64,000 nt of DNA from NCBI RefSeq assembly GCF_002163755.1, contig NZ_CP015864.1, positions 682,001 to 746,000 on the forward strand, written 5' to 3'. How positions within the stretch are numbered: the stretch's first letter is position 1; every line of letters starts with the position of its first letter. Source of the stretch: Vibrio campbellii CAIM 519 = NBRC 15631 = ATCC 25920. GTDB lineage: Bacteria; Pseudomonadota; Gammaproteobacteria; Enterobacterales; Vibrionaceae. Position numbers and translations under genes: made by a program. The notes beneath the pieces were generated by a model. The model ran no database searches. It had not been told where the DNA came from and saw nothing but the letters and a program-made list of their open reading frames with translations. Positions 33,614-43,375 of the stretch are shown here, piece by piece.

Positions 33614-34081
33614 ATGAAATATATAATTGCAATTCTTATGGGGTTTATCCTACTCGCGCTCGCCGCCTGTGGGGGCGGTGATAGCTCTGGCAGTGGAAGC
33701 AGCGATGATGACAGCTCTACTCCACCTCCTGTTACCATTGTTGAACCAGATGAGCCTACAACAGCACAGGACTTAGTTGTCCCAGAGGGCTTTGACTACA
33801 ACCCAGTAAAATCAGGCACACTGAGTGTAGATATTAGCGGCTTTTCGACACAACGAGCACAGTTGAGTTTGTACAAGCAATTTAGCGAAGACAACGCTGG
33901 TAACTACCGAGCTCATTACGCAAGTAAAGTGGTTTCTGTTCCATTAGCCAGTGGGAAAGTGGATTTCGACTTTAATGTATCTGACAACCAGAAAGACTTG
34001 CTGGTCGAGATTTGGTTTTATGATGGCTCAGAGCCGGTAAAACGTGTTATCTCTGTCAATGATTCTAGCTTGAAGCTGTAA
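33614..34081 (+). CDS. Small lipoprotein, copy 1
   Basis: 155 residues. Lipobox LAAC at 16-19, then a GGGDSSGSGSS-type flexible stretch and a ~100-residue beta-rich domain. It follows the LruC-domain gene with a 12-bp gap, so the two are co-expressed. Probably an outer-membrane partner of the large protein. A hairpin terminator follows. Function unknown; this pairing is also conserved in copy 2. Confidence 0.85.
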   Translation: MKYIIAILMGFILLALAACGGGDSSGSGSSDDDSSTPPPVTIVEPDEPTTAQDLVVPEGFDYNPVKSGTLSVDISGFSTQRAQLSLYKQFSEDNAGNYRAHYASKVVSVPLASGKVDFDFNVSDNQKDLLVEIWFYDGSEPVKRVISVNDSSLKL

Positions 34082-34115
34082 GGCTCTCTAACTCTGCGGG
34101 TAACTAAGCACCACT

Positions 34116-34154
34116 TAAAAAATCGCATGCTTCTTAGGAACATGCGATTTTTTT
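34116..34154 (+). terminator. Terminator after copy 1 pair
   Basis: AATCGCATG..CATGCGATT stem followed by T run; the same hairpin occurs after copy 2 at 37051. Confidence 0.85.
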
Positions 34155-34427
34155 GAAAGCTGGAAGGTGACTGTGAAATAGTTTTAATGATCTACTGACC
34201 ACTAAGAAAGTTTTGAACCAAGCACTCTAATGACAATCTCTTCAAAATACAGAGTTTGATTTTAACTTCATGACTCCACTTTTCAAAATCTTAAACATTT
34301 TCCAACCTTTTTGACTCTCATAATGAAAACGTCAGGAATGCTTAGAAAAAAACACTTAACAAACAAAGCATAATAAATGGCATAAAAGTTTCATATGCAT
34401 CTTTACCTAATTCAAAAGGGACTTCTT
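34155..34427. other. Spacer between the two copies, with copy 2 promoter
   Basis: About 270 bp AT-rich sequence. It does not match the sequence upstream of copy 1, so the promoter regions of the two pairs differ. No gene found. Confidence 0.5.
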
Positions 34428-36536
34428 ATGAAACGTTTATTTCTCCTGGCAACGGGGATTGCGATAAGTACACATAGCTTCGCAGGGCCGTTTAGTGAAT
34501 GCCCCAGTGATGCCTACTTAATCCAAGGGAAGCCAGCATCGGTATACTCTGTCGACTTAGTAACCGGCACCTACAATTTAGAAGTGGCCTCCATCGGCTT
34601 AGGTCAGTCCGGCTTTAATGCTGCGGGTTTTAGTGAGAACGATGGTTATCTTTACGGCTATGATTCCGAGAACCAGAGAGTATTGAGAATGGGGAGTGAT
34701 TTCCAGGCCGAAGTTGTCTCCGTGTCAAACTTACCCAGTTACGGTTTTATTGCAGGTGACGTATACGATGACTACCTTTATTTCTACAACAGGTCGAAAG
34801 GTATATTCAAGATTAACCTCGCCCCTTTGGCATCAAACTCTTCAGCCAGCCTGAGTATTCAAACCGTCAAATCCTATTCGACTAACAAAGCAAATCACTC
34901 TGATATCGCCATTCACCCTTTGAACGGAAAGATATATGGTGTCGATAATAATACGGGGATTTTATACGAGTACAGCCGCTCAAACGGCAGTAGAATCGAT
35001 AGAGGTAACACTGGTATCGGTGGAGACGGATATGGCGCTCTGTATTTTGACGGCGAGGGATATCTGTACGCCGCTAGTAATAGTACAGGTAACATTTATA
35101 GAATCGATCTAACCGATCCATCGAACATCACCAATGTAAACGGAGTGTTCTTTGCAAATGGACCCGCTTCTGGCCAGAATGACGGCGCACGATGTGCGAG
35201 CGCATCTGCTGTACCAACAAACTCTACAATTGACTTTGGCGATGCTCCAAACACCTACAGCACGACATTGGCGTCAAATGGTCCTCGCCACGAAATAGAC
35301 GGTTCTACCTACTTGGGCAGCGTTGCCCCTGATGGCGATGTTGGCGGGCAAGCGGATGACAATGCTGTCGACACTGCCGATGAAGAAGGGGTTGGCTTCG
35401 TGGCGGCACTAGACCCGGGTTTAAGCTCGGTGATTGAAGTCACCGCCTCCACTTCTGGCTATTTGTCTGCATGGTTTGACTGGAACCGAGATGGCGACTT
35501 TGCTGATGCGGGTGAACAAGTCTTTACTGATGAACTTCTCTCCGCTGGTAGTAACACGCTGCCATTTATTGTGTCTGACGCAGCAACTGCAGGGTCAAGC
35601 TGGAGCCGTTTCCGATTCAGTCAACAGACAGGCCTAAGCTACACGGGTGGTTCAACGTCCGGTGAAGTGGAAGACCACCCTATTACCATTACAGGTAACG
35701 GGTACTCGGTCGAGCATTTCCCAACTGTTGACTCTTATGCTTCGGTCGCTTTTGAAGACAACTGGCCATATACGGCTGATTACGATATGAATGACGTGGT
35801 CGTCGACCTTCAGATAACAGAGACCACCCTCGCAGGACACGTCGAAATCATCAGTATTTCTGGTAAGTTAGTGGCTTACGGTGCTAGTTATCAAAACGGT
35901 TTCGCGATCCGACTACCTGGCGTCGCACGAAGCAGCATTGAAACGGCCTTAACAACGCTCAAATTCGACGGTGTTGAACAAGCTTCGAGTGGCCTTGAAT
36001 CTATCTCCGATGAAGCCATATTCATTATCGGTGAAGATATGAGTGTACACGCTAGTCCAAGCGGCGGTTGTACTTACTTCAGAACCGAGTCGGGTTGTGA
36101 CACTGGCGCTTCGCTGCTGAACTTTTCTCTCGATATCTACTTTACCGAAGGCTCCGATCGCTCCGCCATTGCCAACATGCCGTATGACCCGTTCATCTTC
36201 GCCACACCAAATACTTATCATGGTGAAGGGCTTCCATTCCAACCTGGACGAACATTGGAAATTCACCTGCCAGGCCAAGCTCCTACGGAACAATTCGATA
36301 CGAGTTTATACGGTATCGGTGTCGATGCTAGCTTGAATGGCTCCAACAACTACTTTAAAACCGCGACCTACCTGCCTTGGGCACTGCTCATCGTTGAAGA
36401 TTGGAAATGGCCACTGGAGCGCGTTGATATTGTCGAAGCCTACCCTGAGTTCCAAGATTGGGCAGAATCCGGCGGCACAACAAACCAAAACTGGCATCAA
36501 TCACCTGCCACTGACAAAACTTACGATCTGCCATAG
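34428..36536 (+). CDS. LruC-domain surface protein, copy 2
   Basis: 702 residues from ATG 34428 (MKRLFLLATGIAISTHSFA signal peptide; GGGACTTCTT before it). Same architecture as copy 1: propeller-like N-terminus, GEVED linker, LruC-type C-terminus. The N-terminal ~290 residues have clearly diverged from copy 1, whereas the C-terminal ~410 are identical. Followed by its own lipoprotein copy. Confidence 0.82.
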   Translation: MKRLFLLATGIAISTHSFAGPFSECPSDAYLIQGKPASVYSVDLVTGTYNLEVASIGLGQSGFNAAGFSENDGYLYGYDSENQRVLRMGSDFQAEVVSVSNLPSYGFIAGDVYDDYLYFYNRSKGIFKINLAPLASNSSASLSIQTVKSYSTNKANHSDIAIHPLNGKIYGVDNNTGILYEYSRSNGSRIDRGNTGIGGDGYGALYFDGEGYLYAASNSTGNIYRIDLTDPSNITNVNGVFFANGPASGQNDGARCASASAVPTNSTIDFGDAPNTYSTTLASNGPRHEIDGSTYLGSVAPDGDVGGQADDNAVDTADEEGVGFVAALDPGLSSVIEVTASTSGYLSAWFDWNRDGDFADAGEQVFTDELLSAGSNTLPFIVSDAATAGSSWSRFRFSQQTGLSYTGGSTSGEVEDHPITITGNGYSVEHFPTVDSYASVAFEDNWPYTADYDMNDVVVDLQITETTLAGHVEIISISGKLVAYGASYQNGFAIRLPGVARSSIETALTTLKFDGVEQASSGLESISDEAIFIIGEDMSVHASPSGGCTYFRTESGCDTGASLLNFSLDIYFTEGSDRSAIANMPYDPFIFATPNTYHGEGLPFQPGRTLEIHLPGQAPTEQFDTSLYGIGVDASLNGSNNYFKTATYLPWALLIVEDWKWPLERVDIVEAYPEFQDWAESGGTTNQNWHQSPATDKTYDLP
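35307..36536 (+). repeat. Homogenised repeat block, copy 2
   Basis: Partner of 32372-33601, offset 2935 bp, virtually identical. The downstream lipoprotein copies are less alike (at least six amino-acid differences), which points to local gene conversion rather than a simple recent duplication. Confidence 0.9.
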
Positions 36537-36548
36537 GGAGAGGATACG

Positions 36549-37016
36549 ATGAAATATATAATTGCAATTCTTATGGGGTTTATCCTACTCGCGCTCACCG
36601 CCTGTGGGGGCGGTGATGGCTCCGGCGGTGGAAGCAGCGATGATGACAGCTCTACTCCGCCCCCTGTTACCATTGTTGAACCAGATGAGCCTACAACAGC
36701 GCAGGACTTAGTTGTCCCAGAGGGCTTTGACTACAACCCAGTGAAACCAGGCACACTGAGTGTGGATATTAGCGGCTTTTCGACACAACGAGCACAGCTG
36801 AGTTTGTACAAGCAATTTAGCGAAGACAACGCTGGTAACTACCGAGCTCATTACGCAAGTAAAGTGGTTTCTGTTCCATTAACCAGTGGGAAGGTGGATT
36901 TCGACTTTAATGTATCTGACAACCAAAAAGACCTACTGGTCGAGATTTGGTTTTATGATGGCTCAGAGCCAGTAAAACGTGTTATCTCTGTCAATGACAC
37001 TAGCTTGAAGCTGTAA
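36549..37016 (+). CDS. Small lipoprotein, copy 2
   Basis: 155 residues with lipobox LTAC. Differs from copy 1 mostly around the lipobox and linker (GGGDGSGGGSS, VKPG, PLTSGK, NDTS). Same 12-bp spacing to the large gene. Confidence 0.85.
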   Translation: MKYIIAILMGFILLALTACGGGDGSGGGSSDDDSSTPPPVTIVEPDEPTTAQDLVVPEGFDYNPVKPGTLSVDISGFSTQRAQLSLYKQFSEDNAGNYRAHYASKVVSVPLTSGKVDFDFNVSDNQKDLLVEIWFYDGSEPVKRVISVNDTSLKL

Positions 37017-37050
37017 AGCTCTCTAGCTCTACGGGCAACTAAGCACCACT

Positions 37051-37090
37051 TAAAAAATCGCATGCTTCTTCGGAACATGCGATTTTTTTT
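37051..37090 (+). terminator. Terminator after copy 2 pair
   Basis: AATCGCATG..CATGCGATT stem plus a T run of eight, matching the hairpin after copy 1. Confidence 0.85.
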
Positions 37091-37437
37091 GAATTGGGAG
37101 AAAACGTCATAAATTAGGATATCACTCTCACTCGTAGCAAATTACATTAACTTCCAGCAAGTCGGTTTCGATTATCCTTCAAAAAGCCAAATTCACATCA
37201 GGCGAGTTAATATGTGGCGAATGATTCATCGTCAGAATTAACATTTAGCATTCACCATACACATAACGATCGGCCATACATTTGCCAAAAAAATACCTCC
37301 CAATAAAACCCCACCAGCCTTAATAACAATAACATCATTTACCATTGATATTACTTCTCAGTTGCACTAACATTCGCAACTTCTTCCTGTACGGACACAC
37401 TTCCTTACTAATCAAAACTTCATAACGGAATAGTTAA
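37091..37437. other. Promoter region of the iron-uptake operon
   Basis: About 350 bp AT-rich sequence without a gene. A weak Fur-box-like 7-1-7 sequence TGATATT-A-CTTCTCA is at 37347-37361, three mismatches from the consensus TGATAAT-N-ATTATCA. No other operator recognised. Confidence 0.35.
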
Positions 37438-38334
37438 ATGGGCCTTATCCATAGAGCAATCGCATTGGTGATGTGTACTCTCACCTCATTTGGAACTTTC
37501 GCAAATAATGAACGTTCGGTCACAGATGAAAGAGGAACGTTCACGATCACAGGGACACCTCAACGCGTCGTTGCTTTGGAGTATTCTTTTGTCGATGCCC
37601 TAGCCTCTGTCGGAGTTTCTCCTGTTGGCGTTGCGGATGATAAAGATGTAAACCGAATTCTTAAATCGATTCGAGACCGAGTGGCACCTTGGACTTCTGT
37701 TGGTATGCGCCCCCAGCCAAGCTTAGAAGTTATCTCTCAATTGAAGCCTGACCTTATCATTGCCGATGTTCAACGACATTCGTCTGCCTATGACGCTCTG
37801 TCTAAGATTGCCCCAACGCTGCTTCTGAAAAGCCGTGGTGAGAACTATGAACAGAACCTAGATGCCGCAATGAAAATCGGTATTGTTCTAAACAAGGAAC
37901 AAGAGATGAAGTCGCGCATTGAGCAACACAAAACGGTGATGGCTAAATTCAAGACGAAGTTTGCGAGCTCCGACACTATGCAGTTCGCGGTTGCAACAGA
38001 AAAAGGCATGTGGCTACATGGCCCAAAATCGTACGCGGGAAGCGTGTTAACTTGCCTAGGTATCCAGAGCCCAATTCCAAATGAGACAGAGCGTGCTTAC
38101 GTTGAAGTGAGCTTAGAGCAGCTGCTAAAAACCAACCCGGACTGGCTTCTGATCGGACCATACAGTGAGAACACCATCGCAGACACATGGAAACAGAGCC
38201 CTCTTTTCAATCTCCTTAACGCACGCAAGCGCCAACAGGTTGTGAATGTTTCGCCACAAGCTTGGTCTCTTAACCGAGGTATGCATGCTGCCGAGCAAAT
38301 CGCACAAGATCTTTCTGAATTACTAAACAAATAG
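37438..38334 (+). CDS. fecB: Ferric-siderophore/dicitrate ABC transporter, substrate-binding protein
   Basis: 298 residues with a signal peptide ending near GTFAN. Periplasmic class III binding protein: N-terminal TPQRVVALEYSFVDALASVGV, PSLEVISQLKPDLIIAD and C-terminal NRGMHAAEQIAQDL. Captures a ferric chelate after outer-membrane import. The stop abuts the fecC start with no gap. Ligand not determinable by eye; FecB is the nearest named relative. Confidence 0.88.
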   Translation: MGLIHRAIALVMCTLTSFGTFANNERSVTDERGTFTITGTPQRVVALEYSFVDALASVGVSPVGVADDKDVNRILKSIRDRVAPWTSVGMRPQPSLEVISQLKPDLIIADVQRHSSAYDALSKIAPTLLLKSRGENYEQNLDAAMKIGIVLNKEQEMKSRIEQHKTVMAKFKTKFASSDTMQFAVATEKGMWLHGPKSYAGSVLTCLGIQSPIPNETERAYVEVSLEQLLKTNPDWLLIGPYSENTIADTWKQSPLFNLLNARKRQQVVNVSPQAWSLNRGMHAAEQIAQDLSELLNK

Positions 38335-39351
38335 ATGTCTTTTATTAATGTTATGCAAAGTAGAAAAGCGCTATTTGGCTGTTTCGTTGTTTTTTTAGCA
38401 CTCAGTTTGGGGACGGTTGCATCTATGATCAGCTACTCCTCCTTTGAGCTTAAGATCCACGACTTATTGGGGTTCTGGTTTAGCTTTGATGAAGCAAATA
38501 TAAAACATCAGATTCTCTCATCGTTGAGAGCCCCCCGTGTACTGGCCTCTATCCTGATTGGTATCAATCTCGCGATTGCTGGGCTTCTTATGCAAGGGTT
38601 AACAGCCAATCCACTGGCGTCTCCAAGCATTTTGGGGATAAACGCCGGGGCATCTTGTTTTATCGCTATCTCTTCCATGAATTTGGTTTTCTTGCCTGAA
38701 TTACCACTTTCCGTTAATGCATTGCTTGGTGGCGCGGTAAGCGGACTGCTCGTACTTTCTTTAGGTGGTTTCTTTGCTGGTAAGTCACATCCAATTAAGT
38801 TGGTATTGGCCGGCATTGCCGTTAACGCCCTGTTAGTTGGTATTACAAGAAGTGCATTAATCCTAGCCGATGATATGGCCTATAGCGTTTTGAACTGGCT
38901 GGCTGGGTCGATCGCTAACATCACTTGGGAAGACTGGGCACAATTTTGGCCTGTGAGCTTGGTTGGAATCGTTTTGACCATATCACTCGCTCGTAGTCTT
39001 AACTTGCTGACTCTTGGCGACGATATTGCGACCGGACTTGGTGTAAACCTCACCCGCACACGTGTTATTGCTTGTATTTCCGTGCTGTTGCTAACCACAT
39101 CGAGTGTTGCTATCGCGGGACCTATCGCTTTTGTTGGCCTACTTGTTCCTCATATCGCCCGCAAGCTTGTCGGCACCAATCACTTTACTTTGCTGCCTGT
39201 CACCGCGATTCTTGGCGCAAGCCTTTTGGTGTGGTCTGACGTTATTTCACGCATGGTCGCGTTCCCAGCAGAAACGCCAGTCGGGGTTATTACTGCATTG
39301 ATTGGTTCGCCATTCTTCATTGCACTGGCCGTTAGGAGCAAAGTGTCATGA
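38335..39351 (+). CDS. fecC: FecCD-family iron-siderophore permease subunit
   Basis: 338 residues, about ten membrane helices. The landmarks ANPLASPSILGINAGAS, LAGIAVNALLVGITR, LGVNLTRTR and VGLLVPHIAR match FecC closely. It forms the channel with FecD and is driven by FecE. The ATG starts directly after the fecB stop. The stop overlaps the fecD start. Confidence 0.93.
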   Translation: MSFINVMQSRKALFGCFVVFLALSLGTVASMISYSSFELKIHDLLGFWFSFDEANIKHQILSSLRAPRVLASILIGINLAIAGLLMQGLTANPLASPSILGINAGASCFIAISSMNLVFLPELPLSVNALLGGAVSGLLVLSLGGFFAGKSHPIKLVLAGIAVNALLVGITRSALILADDMAYSVLNWLAGSIANITWEDWAQFWPVSLVGIVLTISLARSLNLLTLGDDIATGLGVNLTRTRVIACISVLLLTTSSVAIAGPIAFVGLLVPHIARKLVGTNHFTLLPVTAILGASLLVWSDVISRMVAFPAETPVGVITALIGSPFFIALAVRSKVS

Positions 39352-40319
39352 ACAAAACAAAAGCAATTACGTTAACCGTTTTATTAGTTTCTTGTGCGAT
39401 AGGCAGCTTATTCGTCGGTAGTGTCTCCCTTTCCTTAAGTGACGTGGTAACCACATTATTTCACGGTGGCGACTTCGATTTCATTATTAATCAATACCGA
39501 CTGCCACGTTTTATCTTAGCGATTGGCGTTGGTGCTGGACTCGGGCTTTCTGGAGCATTGATCCAAGGAGTCTTGAGAAACCCTCTCGCCTCACCAGATT
39601 TAATGGGTATCAGCGCGGGTACTGGTTTTGCTGCAACCTTGCTGCTTGTTTATGTGCCAGACGCATCATTGCCGTTACTTGCCTCTGTTGCCATTGCCGG
39701 AGGGGTTACCGCCGCGCTTGGTATTATTGGTATCAGCTATAAATACAACCCCACCCCAGCAAGGCTCGCATTGATTGGCATCGCAATCAGCACCTTCATT
39801 TCTAGCGGTATCGATTTTCTGCTGATTGTTAACCCGGTAGAAATTAATACGGCAATGGTCTGGTTAACCGGAAGCTTATGGGGGCGTAACTGGTCACAAG
39901 TGCCATTGATTTGGATATCACTGGCCATCTTACTGCCTCTTGCGTTGCGACTGGCTTGGAAACTCGACTTAATGGGGCTTGGGGAAGAAGCCGCCACCAC
40001 AATAGGTGCTCAACCAGAGCGCACACGCTTTATCGCATTGGTTCTTTCCGTTCTCCTTGCCAGTATTAGCGTTGCAGTATGTGGGACGATCAGCTTCGTG
40101 GGCTTGCTATCTCCTCATTTAGCTCGCTTATTGTTTGGACACAATCACAAGTACTTGCTCCCTATGTCTGGTGTGATTGGGGCTTTACTTGTGGTTGTCG
40201 CAGACGCTGCCGCTCGTGGTATTGCTCCCCCACTTGAACTTCCGGCTGGAGTACTGACTTCGCTCATTGGTGCACCTTACTTCATCTTCTTACTTCAACG
40301 CTATAAAGGTTGGAAATAA
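39348..40319 (+). CDS. fecD: FecCD-family iron-siderophore permease subunit
   Basis: 323 residues, about ten helices. NPLASPDLMGISAGTGF, ARLALIGIAISTF, GLLSPHLARL are the FecD-type landmarks. Overlaps fecC by four bases (ATGA), so translation is probably coupled. Confidence 0.93.
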   Translation: MNKTKAITLTVLLVSCAIGSLFVGSVSLSLSDVVTTLFHGGDFDFIINQYRLPRFILAIGVGAGLGLSGALIQGVLRNPLASPDLMGISAGTGFAATLLLVYVPDASLPLLASVAIAGGVTAALGIIGISYKYNPTPARLALIGIAISTFISSGIDFLLIVNPVEINTAMVWLTGSLWGRNWSQVPLIWISLAILLPLALRLAWKLDLMGLGEEAATTIGAQPERTRFIALVLSVLLASISVAVCGTISFVGLLSPHLARLLFGHNHKYLLPMSGVIGALLVVVADAAARGIAPPLELPAGVLTSLIGAPYFIFLLQRYKGWK

Positions 40320-41083
40320 TGCTTAAAACACATCAGCTGTCTGTTTCTTATGGCAAAGAAAACATTATTCATAACCTCGATCTCGACATTCCAGAAGGAA
40401 AGATCACAGCATTAATTGGCCCCAACGGAAGTGGTAAGTCGACGTTGCTTAAAACCTTGTGTCGCATCAACAAACAATTTGATGGCTCACTCACTGTCTA
40501 CGATAAGTCGATTAAAGATTACGCCGACAAAGAGCTGTCTCGATACATTTCATTGCTGCCCCAAGTGTTGACAACGCCAGAAGATATTACGGTGAGAAGA
40601 CTCGTTGAATACGGCCGCTCACCCTATTTATCTTACTGGGGGCATTTGACTCAAGACGACCACGAAAAAGTAGACAAAGCCATTGCCGCAACACAGATAG
40701 AGGAATTGGTCGATAAGAAGGTAGATGCTCTATCCGGCGGTCAGCGCCAACGTGTTTGGATAGCGATGGTTTTGGCACAAGACACACCGATTGTCATGCT
40801 TGATGAACCGACCACTTACCTCGATTTATCTCACCAAGTAGAGCTAATGAAGTTGATTCAAAAGCTAAATGCGGCAGGAAAAACCGTAATTGTCGTACTT
40901 CATGATTTGAACCAAGCCTGCCGTTACTGCGATCACTTGGTGGTACTGAAGAAGGGGCAAGTTACCCATCAAGGTGCACCTGAAGAGATATTCACTCAAT
41001 CGTTGCTCAAAGATGTTTTCGATCTTGATGCAATGATCATGAATGACCCCGTTTCAAACAAACCTATGTGTATAAACCTATAA
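40319..41083 (+). CDS. fecE: Iron-siderophore ABC transporter ATPase
   Basis: 254 residues starting at the ATG overlapping the fecD stop (TAATG). Walker A GPNGSGKST near residue 36, Q-loop SLLPQVL, signature LSGGQRQRVW, Walker B IVMLDEPTTYLDL and the switch His in VLHDLNQA. Powers FecCD. Confidence 0.95.
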   Translation: MLKTHQLSVSYGKENIIHNLDLDIPEGKITALIGPNGSGKSTLLKTLCRINKQFDGSLTVYDKSIKDYADKELSRYISLLPQVLTTPEDITVRRLVEYGRSPYLSYWGHLTQDDHEKVDKAIAATQIEELVDKKVDALSGGQRQRVWIAMVLAQDTPIVMLDEPTTYLDLSHQVELMKLIQKLNAAGKTVIVVLHDLNQACRYCDHLVVLKKGQVTHQGAPEEIFTQSLLKDVFDLDAMIMNDPVSNKPMCINL

Positions 41084-41131
41084 AAACAATCGACATAGCC
41101 TAAATTTAAATACTCAAGACAGGATATTAAA

Positions 41132-43279
41132 ATGAGTAAACTTCCTTTCACTCTTTCAGTATTAGCACTTTCAATCGCGAGTGCACACGCTGAGACAGAT
41201 ACGCAAAACGAAGGCGTACAAGAGATGGAAACCATGGTGGTAACAGCGACCCGTTATACCCAAACGCCAGATAAAATTGCAGGTGCGGTCACCGTCATCG
41301 ATGCTGAGGATATTGAAGAACAATCTATCATCTCTGACGACCTGACCAGCATTCTTGCTACCTTGGTTCCGGGTATTACACCAAGTCGCCAAAAGATGTC
41401 TAACCAAGGCGAAAACCTGCGTGGTCGCCAAGCGCTCATCATGATTGATGGTGTACCTCAAGTGAACCCTCTTCGAAACGGCAACCGTTACGGCTACACG
41501 ATTGATCCATCAATGGTTGAACGAATCGAGGTCGTGAATGGTGCAAGTGCGGTTCAAGGTATGGGAGCAACAGGCGGTATCATCAACTACATCACGAAAG
41601 GTGCAAAACCGGGTGATGATTGGAAACAAACGGTTGGTACTCGTGTGACTTCAAGCTTCGATAACGACAGCACTGGCGGAAAAGTTTTCTACAACGTCAG
41701 TAAGTACGATGACGAATTTGACCTGTTCTTTGGTGGCTCTTGGGATCAACAAGGCCTTTACTACGATGGTAATGGTAACCCTATTGGTATGAACGACATT
41801 CAGGGTGAAACGCAAGACAGCACAGCAACGGATATTTTCTTTAAAGGTGGCTACAACTTTAATGACGGTAATCAGCGTATCGAATTGACGGCCAACACCT
41901 ACACAATCGAAGCCAATGGCAACTACAAAGGGGTCGACGGTGATTTTGCCAACGGTATTCCTGGCACAGTTGAGCCCGGAGCCCCATCAGGTAAACCAGT
42001 GAGCAATGAAGCTCAATTATTTAACCTACAGTACACAAACTACAATCTGAGCAATGGTGTGCTTACCACTCAGATGTTCTACCAAAACTACGATGCAGTG
42101 TTTGGTGAAGCAACGTGGAACCCAACCGAAACCAAAGTTAACGACCAAGGCGTTATCTCTTCTCAAAAGACTGGCTTCAAAGTCGGTTACGAAACCTATG
42201 ACTTGCTGGATCTCGATGATACTTGGGTATTTGGCTTAGATGGCCTACATGATCAAACGAAACAAACGCTCGACCAGTCAGGCTTGAATGTGACGCCTCT
42301 TATGGAATATTACAGCCTAGCGCCGTTCGTTCAAGGTGACTTCCTAGTGACAGATGCGCTACGCCTATCGACTGGCATTCGCTATGAAAGCATCCGTGTA
42401 AAAGTAAGCGATGGTCAAACTATCTATGGTTACGGTATCGATGGACACAACTCTGAGATCATTGGTGGCACACAGGATTCTTCAAAAGCAGTATTCAACG
42501 TAGGCGCCATTTATACTTTTGCGGATGAATTCAGTACATTTGCGAGCTTTAATCAAGGGTTTGGCCTGCCTGATATGGGTCGAGTTCTAAGAGGGGTCTG
42601 GATTAATGAGGAAGATACCCCTCCCCAACAAGTTGGTACCCCAATTGATTTTAATACCATGCTGGCTGTCGAACCTGTTGTGACAGACAACTATGAGCTA
42701 GGTCTTACCTATCGCGGTGACAAACTGTTTCTCAGTGCAAGCACTTACATGTCGGTTGCAAAATACGGTGCTAACTTAGAGCTCAACAACAATGGTACCT
42801 ACGATGTAAAACGCCAACGCACCGAAGTTATGGGTTATGAACTAACCTCAACTTACCAAGTGCTTGATTCAACAAAGCTGAGTGCCATGTACGCGCACGT
42901 TGAAGGTGAAGTCGATACTACAGGCAATGGCAGTGTTGACTCTGACATGGATCTAAAAAACCTGACACCAGATCGCCTACTGCTTGCCGTTAACCATAAT
43001 TTCTCTGATGTGCTAGCGAGCCGAATTCAATACAACTACCTATTCGACAGCAAGAAAAGTGCAAACAATGTTGGCGCAGAGCAAAACTTTGATGGCTACG
43101 GACTGGTTGATTTCAGTACGCATTACGACATGCGTGATAAAGGCCGTATCGCTTTTGGTATTGAAAACGTAATGGATGAGCAATACATCAACTACTTCAG
43201 CCAAATTCGTAATAGCAGCTCTTACTACTTCTCTGGTCGTGGCCGCACATTCAGCTTAAGTTACGAGCTTGATTTCTAA
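41132..43279 (+). CDS. TonB-dependent siderophore receptor, IutA-like
   Basis: 715 residues with signal peptide MSKLPFTLSVLALSIASAHA. TonB box METMVVTA follows near residue 32, then the plug (LIMIDGVPQVNP, VNGASAVQGMGATGGIINY) and the 22-strand barrel ending SGRGRTFSLSYELDF. It lacks the extra N-terminal signalling domain of FecA, and its plug and C-terminus look closest to the aerobactin receptor IutA. Located 48 bp after fecE, so the outer-membrane receptor and the fecBCDE importer form one iron-uptake unit. Ligand not proved. Confidence 0.88.
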   Translation: MSKLPFTLSVLALSIASAHAETDTQNEGVQEMETMVVTATRYTQTPDKIAGAVTVIDAEDIEEQSIISDDLTSILATLVPGITPSRQKMSNQGENLRGRQALIMIDGVPQVNPLRNGNRYGYTIDPSMVERIEVVNGASAVQGMGATGGIINYITKGAKPGDDWKQTVGTRVTSSFDNDSTGGKVFYNVSKYDDEFDLFFGGSWDQQGLYYDGNGNPIGMNDIQGETQDSTATDIFFKGGYNFNDGNQRIELTANTYTIEANGNYKGVDGDFANGIPGTVEPGAPSGKPVSNEAQLFNLQYTNYNLSNGVLTTQMFYQNYDAVFGEATWNPTETKVNDQGVISSQKTGFKVGYETYDLLDLDDTWVFGLDGLHDQTKQTLDQSGLNVTPLMEYYSLAPFVQGDFLVTDALRLSTGIRYESIRVKVSDGQTIYGYGIDGHNSEIIGGTQDSSKAVFNVGAIYTFADEFSTFASFNQGFGLPDMGRVLRGVWINEEDTPPQQVGTPIDFNTMLAVEPVVTDNYELGLTYRGDKLFLSASTYMSVAKYGANLELNNNGTYDVKRQRTEVMGYELTSTYQVLDSTKLSAMYAHVEGEVDTTGNGSVDSDMDLKNLTPDRLLLAVNHNFSDVLASRIQYNYLFDSKKSANNVGAEQNFDGYGLVDFSTHYDMRDKGRIAFGIENVMDEQYINYFSQIRNSSSYYFSGRGRTFSLSYELDF

Positions 43280-43329
43280 CTCTGATTTTTCTTATAAGCA
43301 CTGTCCCACAGACAAAGAATGAAAATCAA

Positions 43330-43358
43330 AAAAGGCGAACCACATGGTTCGCCTTTTC
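43330..43358 (+). terminator. Terminator after the TonB receptor
   Basis: GGCGAACC-ACAT-GGTTCGCC stem with T run; the convergent gene at 43376 can also use it. Confidence 0.8.
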
Positions 43359-43375
43359 AATTTAAAGCTAGTTGA

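Noticed and set aside
31698..36500. Long open frames on the minus strand inside the LruC genes
   Set aside because: They mirror the coding frame of the plus-strand genes and repeat identically in both copies; no start signals or recognisable proteins.
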